Numbered from the stretch's first letter, positions 10,694-21,912 are shown. The stretch: 64,000 nucleotides of DNA from Owenia fusiformis (GCA_903813345.2 CAIIXF020000004.1:26475985-26539984), one strand, 5' to 3'. The notes: generated by a model from the sequence alone, not told the origin. A program made the numbers and translations.

Positions 10694-12940
10694 ATGGCCG
10701 TTAATCGAGGGGTGTTGGTTGTAATAGGTGTGATGCTGGCAGGTTGTCTTTTAGGCGCCGGTATTCTGCTTGGACGTTTCGGTATACCACGGGGTACAAG
10801 TGGAGATGACATTAACCCTGAATTCAGCAGATTCAAAAAACTCATCAAGGACGCAGATGATATGATAGCCAAAAGAATCACCGAGGAGATTGACAATAAA
10901 GCCATTGAGGAGCATCTTAAAGTGTTTTCCTCTCAACCCCATGTGGCCGGAACTCCTGCTGATTTGGAACAAGCGGATTATATCAGAGAGAAATGGTTGG
11001 AATTTGGTCTCGATGAAGTGAATATATTACCATACGATGTGCTACTTTCATATCCCGGGGATGTAAAAACGAATCCAAATACCTTGCAAATTCTAGAGGG
11101 CGATACATTGGTGCATCAAGCTACACTGAACGAACCAATCCTTGATCCACAAATGAATAGATCAGACGCTTTGCCACCGTGGCTCGCATACACACCAAGT
11201 GGCGAGGTTGAAGGGGAACTTGTGTATGCAAATCGCGGTTCTCTAGAAGACTTCAAGCAGCTGACTGGTGAATTGGGCGTGGATGTTACTGGTAAAATTG
11301 TTATTGCTCGATATGGTGGACTTTACCGCGGAGATAAAGTGAAACATGCACAGTTGTATGGAGCTAAGGGGGTCATTCTCTTTTCTGATCCTGGAGACGT
11401 AACTAAAGATGGCGCTGGTGTTTTTCCAGATTCAATATGGCTTCCTGGCTACGGAGCACAACGAGGCTCAACACTAATAGGCTATGGCGACCCATTAACA
11501 CCCGGTTACCCAGCAATCGACTTTACACCACGTATTTCAATCGAAGAGGCAGAGAATGCGATTCGTCTGCTAAAAATTCCTGCACAACCGATAGGTTACG
11601 CCGATGCCATCAAGTTCTTTGAAAGCATGGATCCATCATGCGACGAAGCACCCGAGAAATGGCGGGGAAAGATGAACACTACGTATAGGTTAGGTTCTAG
11701 AATGGTGAACAACAGGAGAGTAAAAATAGTCTCTAAAAACACGAGGGAGACCCGCACAACCTATAATGTCATAGGGATCATCAGAGGAAGTATTGAACCA
11801 GATAGGTACGTCATGGTAGGAGGTCATCGCGATGCTTGGGTCTTTGGAGCAATTGATAACGTACAGGGCACCGCACTTTTACACGAACAAGCGAGGGTCT
11901 TCGGGAAACTACTGAAAGAGGGGTGGCGTCCACGTCGAAGCATCATTCTTGGAAGTTGGGGCGCTGAGGAATATGGCTTGATCGGTGCCAATGAATTTTC
12001 CGAAGAGTTCTCCAAAAACCTAGCTGAACGTGCGGTTGCATACATCAACGCAGACATATCAGCAATGGGTCGAAGGCTTTACTCAACATCAAGTTCTCCA
12101 CTTCTCAAAAATATAATTTATAGAGCTACTGATTTTGTCAAATCACCAGATGCAGAATTTGATACGCTTCGTGATTTCTGGACTTCTCGACAAGGTAAAG
12201 ATCCGAATGACGCGGGAGTTGAACCAAGTATCGATAAACTGGGAGCGGGAAGCGACCACGCCCCGTTTTACAATAGAATAGGTGTTCCATGTATGACCTC
12301 TGGAAGCTTTGGAGGCGAGGGATACCCTCTCTATCATAGTGCATATGAGATGTTCAGTGCAGTGAAGAACTTCATTGATCCCACGTTTGAGTACCAACAA
12401 GCAGTCGCCAGACTAGTTGGCGAAGCAGTAAGACTCCTTGCGGATGAGCTTGTCCTTGCAATGGATGTCCATTATTATTCTAAAGATATCAACGCTATGT
12501 TTGTTGGAATTAAAGAACTTTACGCGACCAAACTTTCTGAAAACAACATAACACTGTCAAAGTTTGAAGAGGCTGTCGGTAATTTCACAAAGGCAACTGA
12601 TTTGTTTAATACAATGGTGGATGAAGTTGATAGACAAGATCCAATGGCGGTGAGAATGTTAAACGATAAGATGATGTTGTTGGAACGAGCATTCATTGAT
12701 CCGCTGGGGTTGCCAGGGAGACCTCTATATCGTCACATAGTAGCAGCTCCAAGTAGAAGTAACGCCTATGCTGGGGTCGGATTTCCCGGTATTGTCGACG
12801 CTATTGCAGACGCAGAAGATGCTGCGGTTGGCGAGAAAGCAGAACGTTGGCGCGTGGTTCAGAAAGAAGTTGCAAAAGCTACATTTGCTCTTAGGTCAGC
12901 TGGATCAACGCTAACAGGACACGTACAGCTTGGACGCTAG
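10694..12940 (+). CDS. M28B metallopeptidase, glutamate carboxypeptidase II (NAALADase) family, intronless
   Basis: A single uninterrupted frame of 748 residues, the usual family length (human GCPII is 750). Residues 8-29 are a hydrophobic type II anchor. The PA domain spans about 110-340, including KIVIARYGGLYRGDKV and GDPLTPGYP. The peptidase domain has the full zinc set: H378 (GGHRDAW), D388, E425/E426 (WGAEEYG), D454 (YINAD) and H548 (GYPLYHS). The helical dimerisation domain follows, with ERAFIDPLGLPGRPLYRH. The family removes C-terminal acidic residues from peptides or folylpolyglutamate at the cell surface. The arginine patch (human R463, R534, R536) and K699 align with Ser, Thr, Gly and Ala here, so glutamate specificity is doubtful. 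Vertebrate homologues have many introns; their absence suggests a retrocopy or intron loss. ATTAAA follows the stop at 12953. Confidence 0.93.
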   Translation: MAVNRGVLVVIGVMLAGCLLGAGILLGRFGIPRGTSGDDINPEFSRFKKLIKDADDMIAKRITEEIDNKAIEEHLKVFSSQPHVAGTPADLEQADYIREKWLEFGLDEVNILPYDVLLSYPGDVKTNPNTLQILEGDTLVHQATLNEPILDPQMNRSDALPPWLAYTPSGEVEGELVYANRGSLEDFKQLTGELGVDVTGKIVIARYGGLYRGDKVKHAQLYGAKGVILFSDPGDVTKDGAGVFPDSIWLPGYGAQRGSTLIGYGDPLTPGYPAIDFTPRISIEEAENAIRLLKIPAQPIGYADAIKFFESMDPSCDEAPEKWRGKMNTTYRLGSRMVNNRRVKIVSKNTRETRTTYNVIGIIRGSIEPDRYVMVGGHRDAWVFGAIDNVQGTALLHEQARVFGKLLKEGWRPRRSIILGSWGAEEYGLIGANEFSEEFSKNLAERAVAYINADISAMGRRLYSTSSSPLLKNIIYRATDFVKSPDAEFDTLRDFWTSRQGKDPNDAGVEPSIDKLGAGSDHAPFYNRIGVPCMTSGSFGGEGYPLYHSAYEMFSAVKNFIDPTFEYQQAVARLVGEAVRLLADELVLAMDVHYYSKDINAMFVGIKELYATKLSENNITLSKFEEAVGNFTKATDLFNTMVDEVDRQDPMAVRMLNDKMMLLERAFIDPLGLPGRPLYRHIVAAPSRSNAYAGVGFPGIVDAIADAEDAAVGEKAERWRVVQKEVAKATFALRSAGSTLTGHVQLGR

Positions 12941-12983
12941 TATTCAGTATCAATTAAACGACAATGCGTCTTAGGTCTCTGTG

Positions 12984-13466
12984 CAGGGTGACCAAAAATA
13001 CCACCCACTAATTTTGGAATAACTCTCTCAATAGTTAATCTGAAAAGATAGGATCAAATCCTATGCTTGTGGTTTTTGTGTCGATAGAGTGTTAAATGGA
13101 ACAAAGATTGTTGTACTTGGATAGCATCGACGACTTTCAGATTTAGTGATATCACATTTTCAGTCCAGGCATGCTCTAGGTGAAATCATCAAAAAATGTT
13201 TAAAAACACAATTTTCTGAAATGAGATTTCTGTCTTAGCCATTATTTGAGTCATTTGTTGGATTGCTTTTGTCTATCCAATTTTCTTAAATAATTTTGTC
13301 ACATTTAATGAACTGACTGGCTTATTAGGTGAATTTTAAGAAAGACAGATTTTCTAATTTACAATTTTGAACACTCTATCTACACATATAAAATCATGAA
13401 GATTTCTAATTATTGAGAGTTATTTCAAAATTACATGTAGTGGGTAACATTTTTTGGGTCACCCCG
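12984..13466. mobile_element. MITE with CAGGGTGACC ends
   Basis: The left end CAGGGTGACCAAAAATACC and the right end GGGTCACCCCG are inverted relatives. The match extends inward about 60 bp, through CCCACTA and AATAACTCTC, with mismatches. TA follows the right end; on the left the duplication has decayed. The form is typical of mariner-type MITEs. Non-coding. Confidence 0.65.
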
Positions 13467-13969
13467 TACTACACTCTTACTAGATATAGCATATCCAAGA
13501 ATGATAGACAGGTGAAATTACACGCATTTGTGAGAAATTGAAAGGAAACGTGTAATATTATGATCACCTCTCACTTGGTTAAAACGTTTACTTACATTTG
13601 TTTTCCTCACACCTTCATACTCAATTGAGCGAATGAATATCAGCTAGATAGATGAAAATAGTCCATATAATAGGGACATATAATTCTACGCGTTTTACGT
13701 ACACGTTCTAAAAACAGTGCTTACTTGATAACTACATGTACGCCCGTATGTTTAACATTCCGTTCATTAATTGCAAAATATATTTCTGAAATAAAAACAA
13801 ACAAACAGTATATCATATGTTTTTAACTGTGAATATGTCCTGTCCTGTTAATATGATCGATAGTAAAAGTCAAATGGGTGAACATTTCAAAATACTAGTA
13901 TTCATTTTTTACAATTCCTCTGATCTCATAATACAAGTAATGAAGGCATTAAACCGAAACGGTGAGCAA
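13467..13969. other. no gene seen
   Basis: AT-rich non-coding DNA downstream of the Nudix gene (which is on the - strand) and of the peptidase gene (+). Confidence 0.4.
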
Positions 13970-14250
13970 TTATCCGGGTGAACAATCTAAAAATATATCC
14001 AATATATTCCCTGTATAATTTGTTCATTATCCGGGTGAACAATCTAGAAATGTGTCCTCTGTATTCCTTGTACAATTTGAGCGTAGTTAGGTTCATTATC
14101 CGGGTGAACAATCTAGAAATATGTCCTATGTATTCCTTGTACAATTTGAGCGTAGTTAGGTTCATTATCCGGGTGAACAATCTAGAAATGTGTCCTATGT
14201 ATTCCTTGTACAATTTGAGCGTAGTTAGGTTCATTATCCGGGTGTACGTA
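13970..14250 (-). repeat. 69-bp tandem repeat that copies the Nudix C-terminal codons and stop
   Basis: TTATCCGGGTG recurs at 13970, 14027, 14096, 14165 and 14234, giving one 57-bp and three 69-bp units. On the - strand the unit at about 14182-14245 encodes the end of the Nudix protein (HPDNEPNYAQIVQGIHRTHF, stop). The next units repeat this peptide and its TAG in the same frame, at 14113-14115, 14044-14046 and 13987-13989. The copies therefore lie in the 3' untranslated region. Confidence 0.9.
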
Positions 14251-15666
14251 TCCATGACGAATAAGAAAGTCCAACATGACGACAGCTACATTTGGTTTAA
14301 ACTGGTCAAGATGTAGGTATAACATCTCTTGTACCTGAAACACAATATCATTTAATAAATAAATTGATTTCCAAATACGCTGAATCACAGGTAGTGGTCC
14401 CGTAACACAAACTTTAAAACATTTATGGAGGTTTATGTAGTATGGACTACACATTCGGGACGGATTCTGATAGTTTTTGTTTAAAATTGATCCCTTTTGA
14501 CCCTTATTGAGTTTGAACAGTAGGAAGATATGTCGATAAGGAAATACAAGGCATAAATATGCAAAATGCCATCACCTGCCATTTGTTACCGAACGCCAAC
14601 CGTCGATCACAAAAAAGTTGGAGACTATAACAAAAATGAACTTTTTAGAATTCATGAGGGTTAAGCTAAGGCATCCTCCTATGAGCTCCCAACATGATTG
14701 AGTATTTAAGTATGATTTAGTAATTTTTGTACCTTATCAATGGGCCACAAGTAAAATTCTAGAACTTCTCGCTAAGGGGTCCCAACAGAATGGGTATTTA
14801 CATATGATTTAGTAATTTGTGTACCTTATCAATGGGCCACAAGTAAAATTCTAGAACTTCTCGCTAAGGGGTCCCAACAGAATGGGTATTTACATATGAT
14901 TTAGTAATTTGTGTACCTTATCAATGGACCACAAGTAAAATTCTAGAACTTCTCCATCGGAGTTAACGGGCTGGAACTCTGAAGGTAGTTCGATGTCCAT
15001 GACGTACTCGGTCTCTGGTAGTATTCCTCTGTCATCCATGTACCAGTAACTAACACAGCCAGCTGGTTTCAAGTTTCCCAATAGCTCGTCAGGTACGCTA
15101 GCTTCCTCTTGGGATTCTTTCCGAGCTGTTTCTAGAAACCCACGTCCAGCCTCGATCCCGCCTGCTATGATATTATCTAGTAGCCCAGGATATGTTGGTT
15201 TAGTTAATGAACGTCGGGCAATCCACAGTTTTATCCCATCAATGGTTTTAACATACCCATTGATGTGAACTCCGGATGCTTTAATCCCTAGTAGTCCCGA
15301 GGCGGATCGTTCTACTTTGAATAAAGGTGGATCACAGAATCTATCAAATGCATTATAGCATTCATTTCTCCAACCTTTCAAACATGAGAATACGTCACGT
15401 GCTCTAAGATCTGTTAAAACTGTAGCCAACTGTTCACTTCTACTTTCAAACGTGTCATATTTTGACTTCAGATAGAGACACATTTGGTTTTTATCGTTCA
15501 GCGTTTTGTCAAATGTGTCCACATATTTTTCAAGCGTTGCCAGACTGTCTGGAAGAATTATTCCGATCTGTTTGTCTCCGACCATAAACCGGGTGCATCG
15601 GTCTATCAAGCCTTGGTCAACGTTATTTATTTTCTTGACGACGTGTAGAAAACTTCGAGTAGACAT
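14182..15666 (-). CDS. DUF4743-Nudix hydrolase (thiamine pyrophosphokinase-related family), two exons
   Basis: Exon 1 is 15666-14917 and exon 2 is 14334-14182. The phase-0 GT-AG intron joins SIDK to VQEM, giving 300 residues. Residues 1-125 match the DUF4743 N-terminal region of the yeast YJR142W / plant NUDT20-24 type. The Nudix box is at 169-191 (GGIEAGRGFLETARKESQEE), with the Lys-Glu variant of the RE motif seen in this family. The C-terminal signature FKPNVAVVMLDFLIRHGY is in exon 2. Family members hydrolyse damaged thiamine diphosphate analogues (oxo- or oxythiamine forms), probably in the cytosol. Three separate tandem arrays touch the gene: one upstream of the start, one over the 5' splice site and one over the last codons. 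The start at 15666 gives a family-like N terminus. Confidence 0.9.
14731..14955 (-). repeat. 92-bp tandem repeat copying the Nudix exon end and donor site
   Basis: GTACCTTATCAATGG recurs so that the exon-end base falls at 14917, 14825 and 14733, a 92-bp period. Each copy contains about 39 nt equivalent to the end of exon 1 plus its GT donor (+ strand AC at 14915, 14823, 14731). The two intronic copies read PIDK instead of SIDK and would be reached only through an in-frame stop after the first donor. Confidence 0.85.
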
Positions 15667-15799
15667 TTTCCAAGACCTCTGGATGACTTCCTTAAAATAT
15701 AAAAGTAATCAGACATGGATATTTATTATAAATGTAATAAGGTTGGGATCCCAGGGTTCTCTATTCATATTGTTATGTTGACGTCTCCCAGGATAAAGC

Positions 15800-17140
15800 A
15801 TCAAATATTAATTCCTTCCGTGTTCAAACATCAATATGTTCCAATACCATCCAATCATGTTCCTATACCATCGAGTCAGATATCAATATGTTCCCATACC
15901 ATCGAGTCAAATATCAATATATTCCCATACGATCCAATCAAATATCAATATGTTCCAATGCCATCTAGTCAAATGTCAATATGTTCCCATACCATCGAGT
16001 CAAATATCAATATGTTCCCATACCATCAATCAAATATCAATATGTTCCCATACCATCGAGTCAAATATCAATATGTTCCAATGCCATCGAGTCAAATATC
16101 AATATGCTCCCATACCATCGAGTCAAATATCAATATGTTCAAATGCCATCCAGTCAAATATCAATATGTTCCCATACTATCGAGTCAGATATCAATATGT
16201 TCCAATGCCACCGAGTCAAATATCAATATGTTCCCATACCATCGAGTCAAATATCAATATGTTGAAATGCCATCCAGTCAAATATCAATATGTTCCCATG
16301 CCATTGAGTCAGATATCAATATGTTCCAATGCCATCGAGTCAAATATCAATATGCTCCCATACCATCGAGTCAAATGTCAATATGTTCCAATGCCACCGA
16401 GTCAAATATCAATATGTTCCAATAACATCCAGTCAAATATCAATATGTTCCAATGCCATCGAGTCAAATATCAATATGTTCTCATACCATCCAGTCAAAT
16501 ATCAATATGTTCCAATACCATCGAGTCAGATATCAATATGTTCAAATACCACCCAGTCAAATATCAATATGTTCTCATACCATCGAGTCAAATATCAATA
16601 TGTTCAAATGCCATCCAGTCAAATATCAATATGTTTCAATACCATCGAGTCAAATATCAATATGTTCCAATGCCATCGAGTCAAATATCAATATATTCCC
16701 ATACGATCCAATTAAATATCAATATGTTCCCAAACCATCCAATCAATATCAATATTATGTTCGCATACCATCCAGTCAAATATCAATTAAATATATTCCC
16801 ATACCATCTAGTCAAAAATCAATATGTTCACATACCATCCAGTCAAATAACAATATATTCCCATTCCATCCAGTCAAATATCAATATGTTACCATAAATG
16901 TACATATCAATAAGTTTCCCATACCAGTCAGTCAAATATCAATATGTTCCCATAACCACCCAGTCAAATATCAATTAAATACATTCCCATACCATCTAGT
17001 CAAAAATCAATATGTTCGCATACCATCAAGTCAAATAACAATTTATTCCCATTCCATCTAGTCAAATTTCAATGTATTTCCATACCACTAGTCAAACATC
17101 AATATGTCCCGGCATACCATCTAGTCATCGATTCATACCA
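15800..17140 (+). repeat. 31-bp minisatellite upstream of the Nudix gene
   Basis: A unit of the form ATCAATATGTTCCCATACCA plus TCGAGTCAAAT repeats roughly 40 times with point changes; the last few hundred bases are more diverged and include short insertions. The first units are about 130 bp upstream of the Nudix start codon. The unit lacks + strand stops in any frame, so long apparent reading frames cross it. Confidence 0.95.
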
Positions 17141-17757
17141 CAACAGATAGTAATCTCTTTCCCTTTGAGAAGTGGATGTGGCACAGAGTTATGATACGCT
17201 ATACTGAGCTCATCAATTCAAATCAGTAATTTGAGTAATTTGGTAATGTTGCGTTCTAGCTGAAGATATTCCCTGAAAATATACAAATGAACTGGAGCTG
17301 TTGAAAACTAGACTACTTGTTTCCCTCAGGTTTGCCCGCCTTGCGTTACCACAGACGTGTGCAAGGACTCGAAAAGCAAATTAGACATAGATCTCTCCCA
17401 AAGTCAGCAATATCAATATAATACTATACTCCTATGCGTACCTGCACATATACATAAGGTAGTCTTGCCTCTGACCCTTGTTTTCCTAGTAACATATACA
17501 TATACATAATTTTAAGGTAGTCTCGGCTCTATCCCTCGAGTTCCCCAGTAACATACAGGTCTAAGACCCTGTTATAAAACTTAGACCTCCCACATTATAA
17601 AACGAAGACCCTGTTATAAAACGACGACCCCCACATTAAAACAAAGGAAAACAAATGTAACAAGAATACCAAAGTTTTATTGATAATCTAAAAAAATAAA
17701 ATAAATGTTTATTTCCAATAATGCTGTCACATGTATTATCAGTATAAGGTTATCATG
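17141..17757. other. non-coding, with a few 43-bp-type repeat units
   Basis: At about 17568-17640 several units of CCCTGTTATAAAAC / CCCACATTATAAAAC form the reverse complement of the minisatellite at 22742-23245. Two ACATATACATAA-type direct repeats with AAGGTAGTCT(T/C)G lie at about 17445-17530. No gene was recognised. Confidence 0.6.
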
Positions 17758-18095
17758 CAGGGGCGGATCTGGGAACCAACAAGGGGGGGGGGCCCAAACT
17801 TGTGGTCTGAGAAAAAAACTTCCGCGCTTGCGCTGTAAAAAATTTTGGGCCCCAAAAACCCAAAAGTGGGCCCAAATTTTGAAATTTTGAGGCCAATTTT
17901 CTTCAAAATTTGCCCTAAAATTAACAAATAAGGCCTTACAAGGCCAATTTATGACCAAAAAGGCCTACTTTTTGGGGCCTTAAAGCCTTTTTTGGCTCAA
18001 AATTTTTTTTGGGCACAATTTTTTTTTTCTGGGCCTACCCAAGGGGGGGGGGGGGGGGCCGGGCCCCTGGGCCCCCCCCCCCATATCCGCCAGTG
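17758..18095. mobile_element. hAT-like MITE with 5-bp duplication
   Basis: Begins CAGGGGCGGATCTGGG and ends CCATATCCGCCAGTG, flanked by TCATG on both sides (17753-17757, 18096-18100). The interior is rich in GGGCC/CCCAAAA words and long G and C runs. Ends of this form with a 5-bp duplication recall the hAT5 group (from memory). Confidence 0.65.
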
Positions 18096-18600
18096 TCATG
18101 TATGAGTTACTCAAAGGATCAATATGTAATAAGTGACTATTTAAAAGATCATTTTAATATTTCTTGTAGAAGATATTTAACAAACAAGATGCAACACCTC
18201 TTGTCTTAATGACAGTTTAAATGCTAAATAAAAATTTAAAAAAAACAAGTTGTCACTGTGTAATACAGGAGAAGTAGAATCTCCATTACATACCTTTGTT
18301 CGGTGTACTTATTTGACAGAATTAGAAATGAATTTTATAAGAAATGAAGCAATCATGAAAATAGAATTACATGTATTTCATTATCGGATGTGAAAAAATT
18401 GCAGTATTTTAAAGAAGAGGTCCATTTACCAGGCTTTTGGTCCACTTAAGCTTTTTCCAAAAATCTCATTCTTCCATTTACTTTTAAAATCAATTGCATG
18501 ATGTAGATAAACCTTTTTTCTTGAGATGTGCAATTCCAAAAAGTGTCGTGAGTTTTCAGTTTCTAAGAAAAATTGGCAGTAAGAACCCCCATCCCAGGAC
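18096..18600. other. no gene seen
   Basis: AT-rich spacer between two hAT-like elements. Confidence 0.4.
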
Positions 18601-20007
18601 CAGGGGCGTAGGAAGGTGTTAATTCAACACTACGCCAAAAAATCCCGCCAAAAATATGAAACAATTGTGTCAAAGCTTCTTTATCAAAAGGCCTATTTTA
18701 TGATCGTAAAACGTCATTTCATGGCAATAGAGATTTTAAGCGTGCAATGTTTTCACAACCTAAATGTGAACGGAAATATTTATTAAGCGATGCATTTGTA
18801 TGGGCGATTGGTCATACGTATAGGTTGGCGTTTCGATTTTATATGCAAGCTTAAAATCCCTGATACCTTTTTAATGTGCTTAAAATGTTCGAATGATTTT
18901 CATTATTTAAAATCACCATGGAAAGCCGATCTTTCCAATCTCGACACAAATCATTCTCATTTTTCGTATGTCTCGAACGATATAGTCGACCGATTCCAAA
19001 TAACAATGATTTCCAAATAACAACGTGTGCCGTGCAATACGACAATACGTACAGGTTAAGGTCTAGTTTGATCAATTGATTTAAAGAAACACATTAGTGA
19101 TCAATTATACAATATCCTAATGTCTGCAACCTTTTTTATAACACTAATTCGCAAGACCAAATAAATCTCCCACCACAAAGGTCAAATCGAGGTCAACGTG
19201 ACTTAGGGGGAGCCAAAAATGTTATATTTCCCAATACAATATCTTTTTAATCTTTAACATTCATATTTCAATATGTACTACAAATAGCAATTGGTGATTA
19301 AGTAAGAAAATAGATAATTGCTGACTTAACTATAATTTCTGTCTATGATTTTGCCTAGCAACGGAATATAAATCGATATAGTGAAATTGAAAAATTGGGG
19401 ATAGGGGAGAATAAAAAAATACATCTGATTTAAAGAGGTTCGTCATGATAATTAAATGATACCACAGTTTGCATAAGTATTACGGAACATGCACAAAAAT
19501 TGCAAAGGTATTCATCAAAAACTGTTTTTCTCTCAAATTCGTGAAGAGAACGCGAATCACAAATATTTGGCGAAATTGTAGTTTACTTTTAAAATCCATA
19601 AGATAGTCGATAGTGGCTCGATTTTCATGAAATAAAACATGTTGGCAATGGAATTCATCTGTTAAATGAGTATTTGCCAAACAGAGCAATACTGATTACT
19701 TTGCATTTTCTACAGTATTAGAACTGTAGAAACAAGGTAACTTTCAATATTTTCTTTTTCAAGAAGTGTCATTTATCTGTGGCCCGGGTGAGTCACAAAA
19801 ACCATGCAAAGAAGTACTATTGAAAAAATCGAGCGTATCATATGGTATCCACAAAACATTTCTTTAGGCTAGCGTGCTCGAGATTACTTTTGGATAATAC
19901 AATGAGAAAATATGAATAAAGAACATAGGAAAATTGATAAGCCTTTTTATTCTCACTTTTCAACACTACGCACTGGCGTTTTGGCGTACATTGTTCCTAC
20001 GCCACTG
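18601..20007. mobile_element. hAT-like non-autonomous element, 1.4 kb
   Basis: Left end CAGGGGCGTAGGAA and right end TTCCTACGCCACTG are inverted, flanked by AGGAC (18596-18600, 20008-20012). Subterminal TTCAACACTACGC blocks are also inverted between the ends. No transposase frame was found inside. Confidence 0.7.
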
Positions 20008-20012
20008 AGGAC

Positions 20013-20805
20013 TGTCTGAATCGGGTCTGAATATGGGTCGTTGCTCACTTTACCCTAATAAGACTTGACCCTAAGCATAAGCATATAGTATTTTTTGTTT
20101 TATGCTTATAAAAGAGTAAACCTTGCCTTGCTGTATTTGTGGAGAAAAATAGCAAAATTTTACCATCAGGTGCACAAACTGAAAATAAAAAATCTTACAG
20201 CTTTGAACTTACATGTTGACCACAAGGATGATCTTACCATGTAAAACACAAAAAATGAACAGACAAATGATCTTCCTGATTGAAAAATTCTTTCATATTC
20301 TTATATTTAGAATCTTGTATTTTAGTCTGGCCTCCACAGTAGATAAATATGTAATATGTTTTCATATAGGAAACTACAAATAACAAATACCTAAGACAGA
20401 AATAAACTTTCATTTCACCAAAATGCACCTTATTTGGCATGGTCTTCTTTGTCAAATAGAGAAAAGGAGAAAAACATCAAAACTAATTATTACATGGAAT
20501 TTATTAAATAGATCATATGACAAAGAGGCTTTCGGAGTAGAACATTGACAAAATGCAGTTATATGTATAGTTTATCTTTTCAAATCTGGAAAAATTGTCA
20601 TTTTTGTTCATTTTGTTATCAAGTTTTAGCAGGGTGCTCATCCCCTTTCATTGAAAAGTTCACAGTGAGCCCACTTACCCACAAAAAAGATATTGAAACT
20701 GTATAATAAAGTGATCGAAAAGAAGTTTCTCTGCAAATATCATTGTTGTGGGTGTGTGGGCTCACCACTAAAACCTAACTTTTGTGATAAAAATAAGCCT
20801 GACTA
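20013..20805. other. non-coding, with a roughly 100-bp hairpin
   Basis: CAGTGAGCCCACTTACCCAC at 20663 pairs imperfectly with GTGGGTGTGTGGGCTCACCA near 20767, around a loop with GATATTG/CAATATC-like parts. The rest shows no gene. Confidence 0.45.
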
Positions 20806-21379
20806 CAGTGGGGATCATAAAGAATTGCAAAAGCTATGAAAATTACATGCTGTCGCGCATGTAATCAATTCTTACCTCAGTGTATTCAGTGCTCTATTTT
20901 CTCCGTCTTAGTAAGTCCAAATATAGTGGAATTTGTGTCCCTAATGACAAATAAGAACTTCAAAAGTTGAATTGGATATTCACATGTTATGCCGACTCTT
21001 CAAATGTTGAGGTGATTTTGTCGCCCGATTGCGCCGGAACGGAGGATTGGCTCCCAGAATGCAACATGACACGTGCCAGCTTTCAAAATGCTGTTCCGCC
21101 ATTTTGAAACCTGTCATGAGTAAATACGATTAACTGATGTTGCATTCTGGGAGTCAACCGTCCTTGGATAACAAACATGGCGATTCATGAAAACATTCAT
21201 TCGATTTGGTAGGGATTTATCCATTATTTGCAGGTATGAAGCTTTGGATTCATTTTTTGTGCTACTTTAGTGAACGGGAATTATTTTTCTACCCCTTGGG
21301 AGAGTTTGAGACACGAAACTTGGAAATAAGCTCATTGTGACAACTTGTGAACGTTGAGTTTTATTTTTGTCCCCCACTG
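20806..21379. mobile_element. Tc1/mariner-type MITE
   Basis: Starts CAGTGGGGATCATAAAG and ends TTTTTGTCCCCCACTG with TA on both sides (20804-20805, 21380-21381). The inverted ends are short. Two internal segments around GGAGTC/CTCCCAGAATGCAACAT are also inverted. No coding frame. Confidence 0.6.
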
Positions 21380-21450
21380 TAGTTTATGTTTTCAATATGG
21401 CTGCCAAGCTGAGCATACATGTACACTACATAACTGCATGTACAGATTAG

Positions 21451-21904
21451 TAGAGGTGTCACGGTCCAAAATAATTTCGGTACGGTACGGTACGGAACGG
21501 TACAAATGGTCTCGGGACACGGTACTTTCGGGACGGGACGGGACAGAACATTAAAAATGATGCAATGTCTGATGATGAGTTTCACTTTCAGTTTCACTTT
21601 TCAAAATCACATTCAGAAATAAAAAACGTCAATTAAAATCGAATATAAAGCATCTGCCGCGAATGTGATCGGCATTTCACATAGTCTGTACGGTGAACTA
21701 TGACCAATTGGTATACCTTGTGATATCGGAGTCCCAAAATACTTCCAAACTGCCGACTTTTTCGACTTAGTAGATGCAGGCTCGATTTATCAATTTCTTT
21801 CCTTCATCTGGCATACTGATAATGCACTCGATTTCTACCTGAAATCGCATCTGAAGCATCTGGACCGAAATTCGGTCCAATATCGGGAAACCGTGACACC
21901 TCTA
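21451..21904. mobile_element. hAT MITE with perfect 8-bp duplication
   Basis: The element begins TAGAGGTGTCACGGT and ends ACCGTGACACCTCTA. It is flanked by CAGATTAG at 21443-21450 and 21905-21912, the 8-bp duplication expected of hAT insertions. Inside is a GGTACGGTACGG microrepeat. Non-coding. Confidence 0.85.
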
Positions 21905-21912
21905 CAGATTAG

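Noticed and set aside
13926-14316. Frames of 109 and 112 residues across the 69-bp array
   Set aside because: They are shadows of the repeated Nudix 3' end in other frames.
15836-16897. 353-residue open frame in the 31-bp array, and overlapping long frames
   Set aside because: The 31-bp unit has no + strand stop in any frame, so frames persist by construction. The peptide is a simple 31-residue repetition.
15800-17140. Direct repeats of about 31 bp as a CRISPR array
   Set aside because: Units abut without unique spacers, the DNA is eukaryotic, and there are no cas genes.
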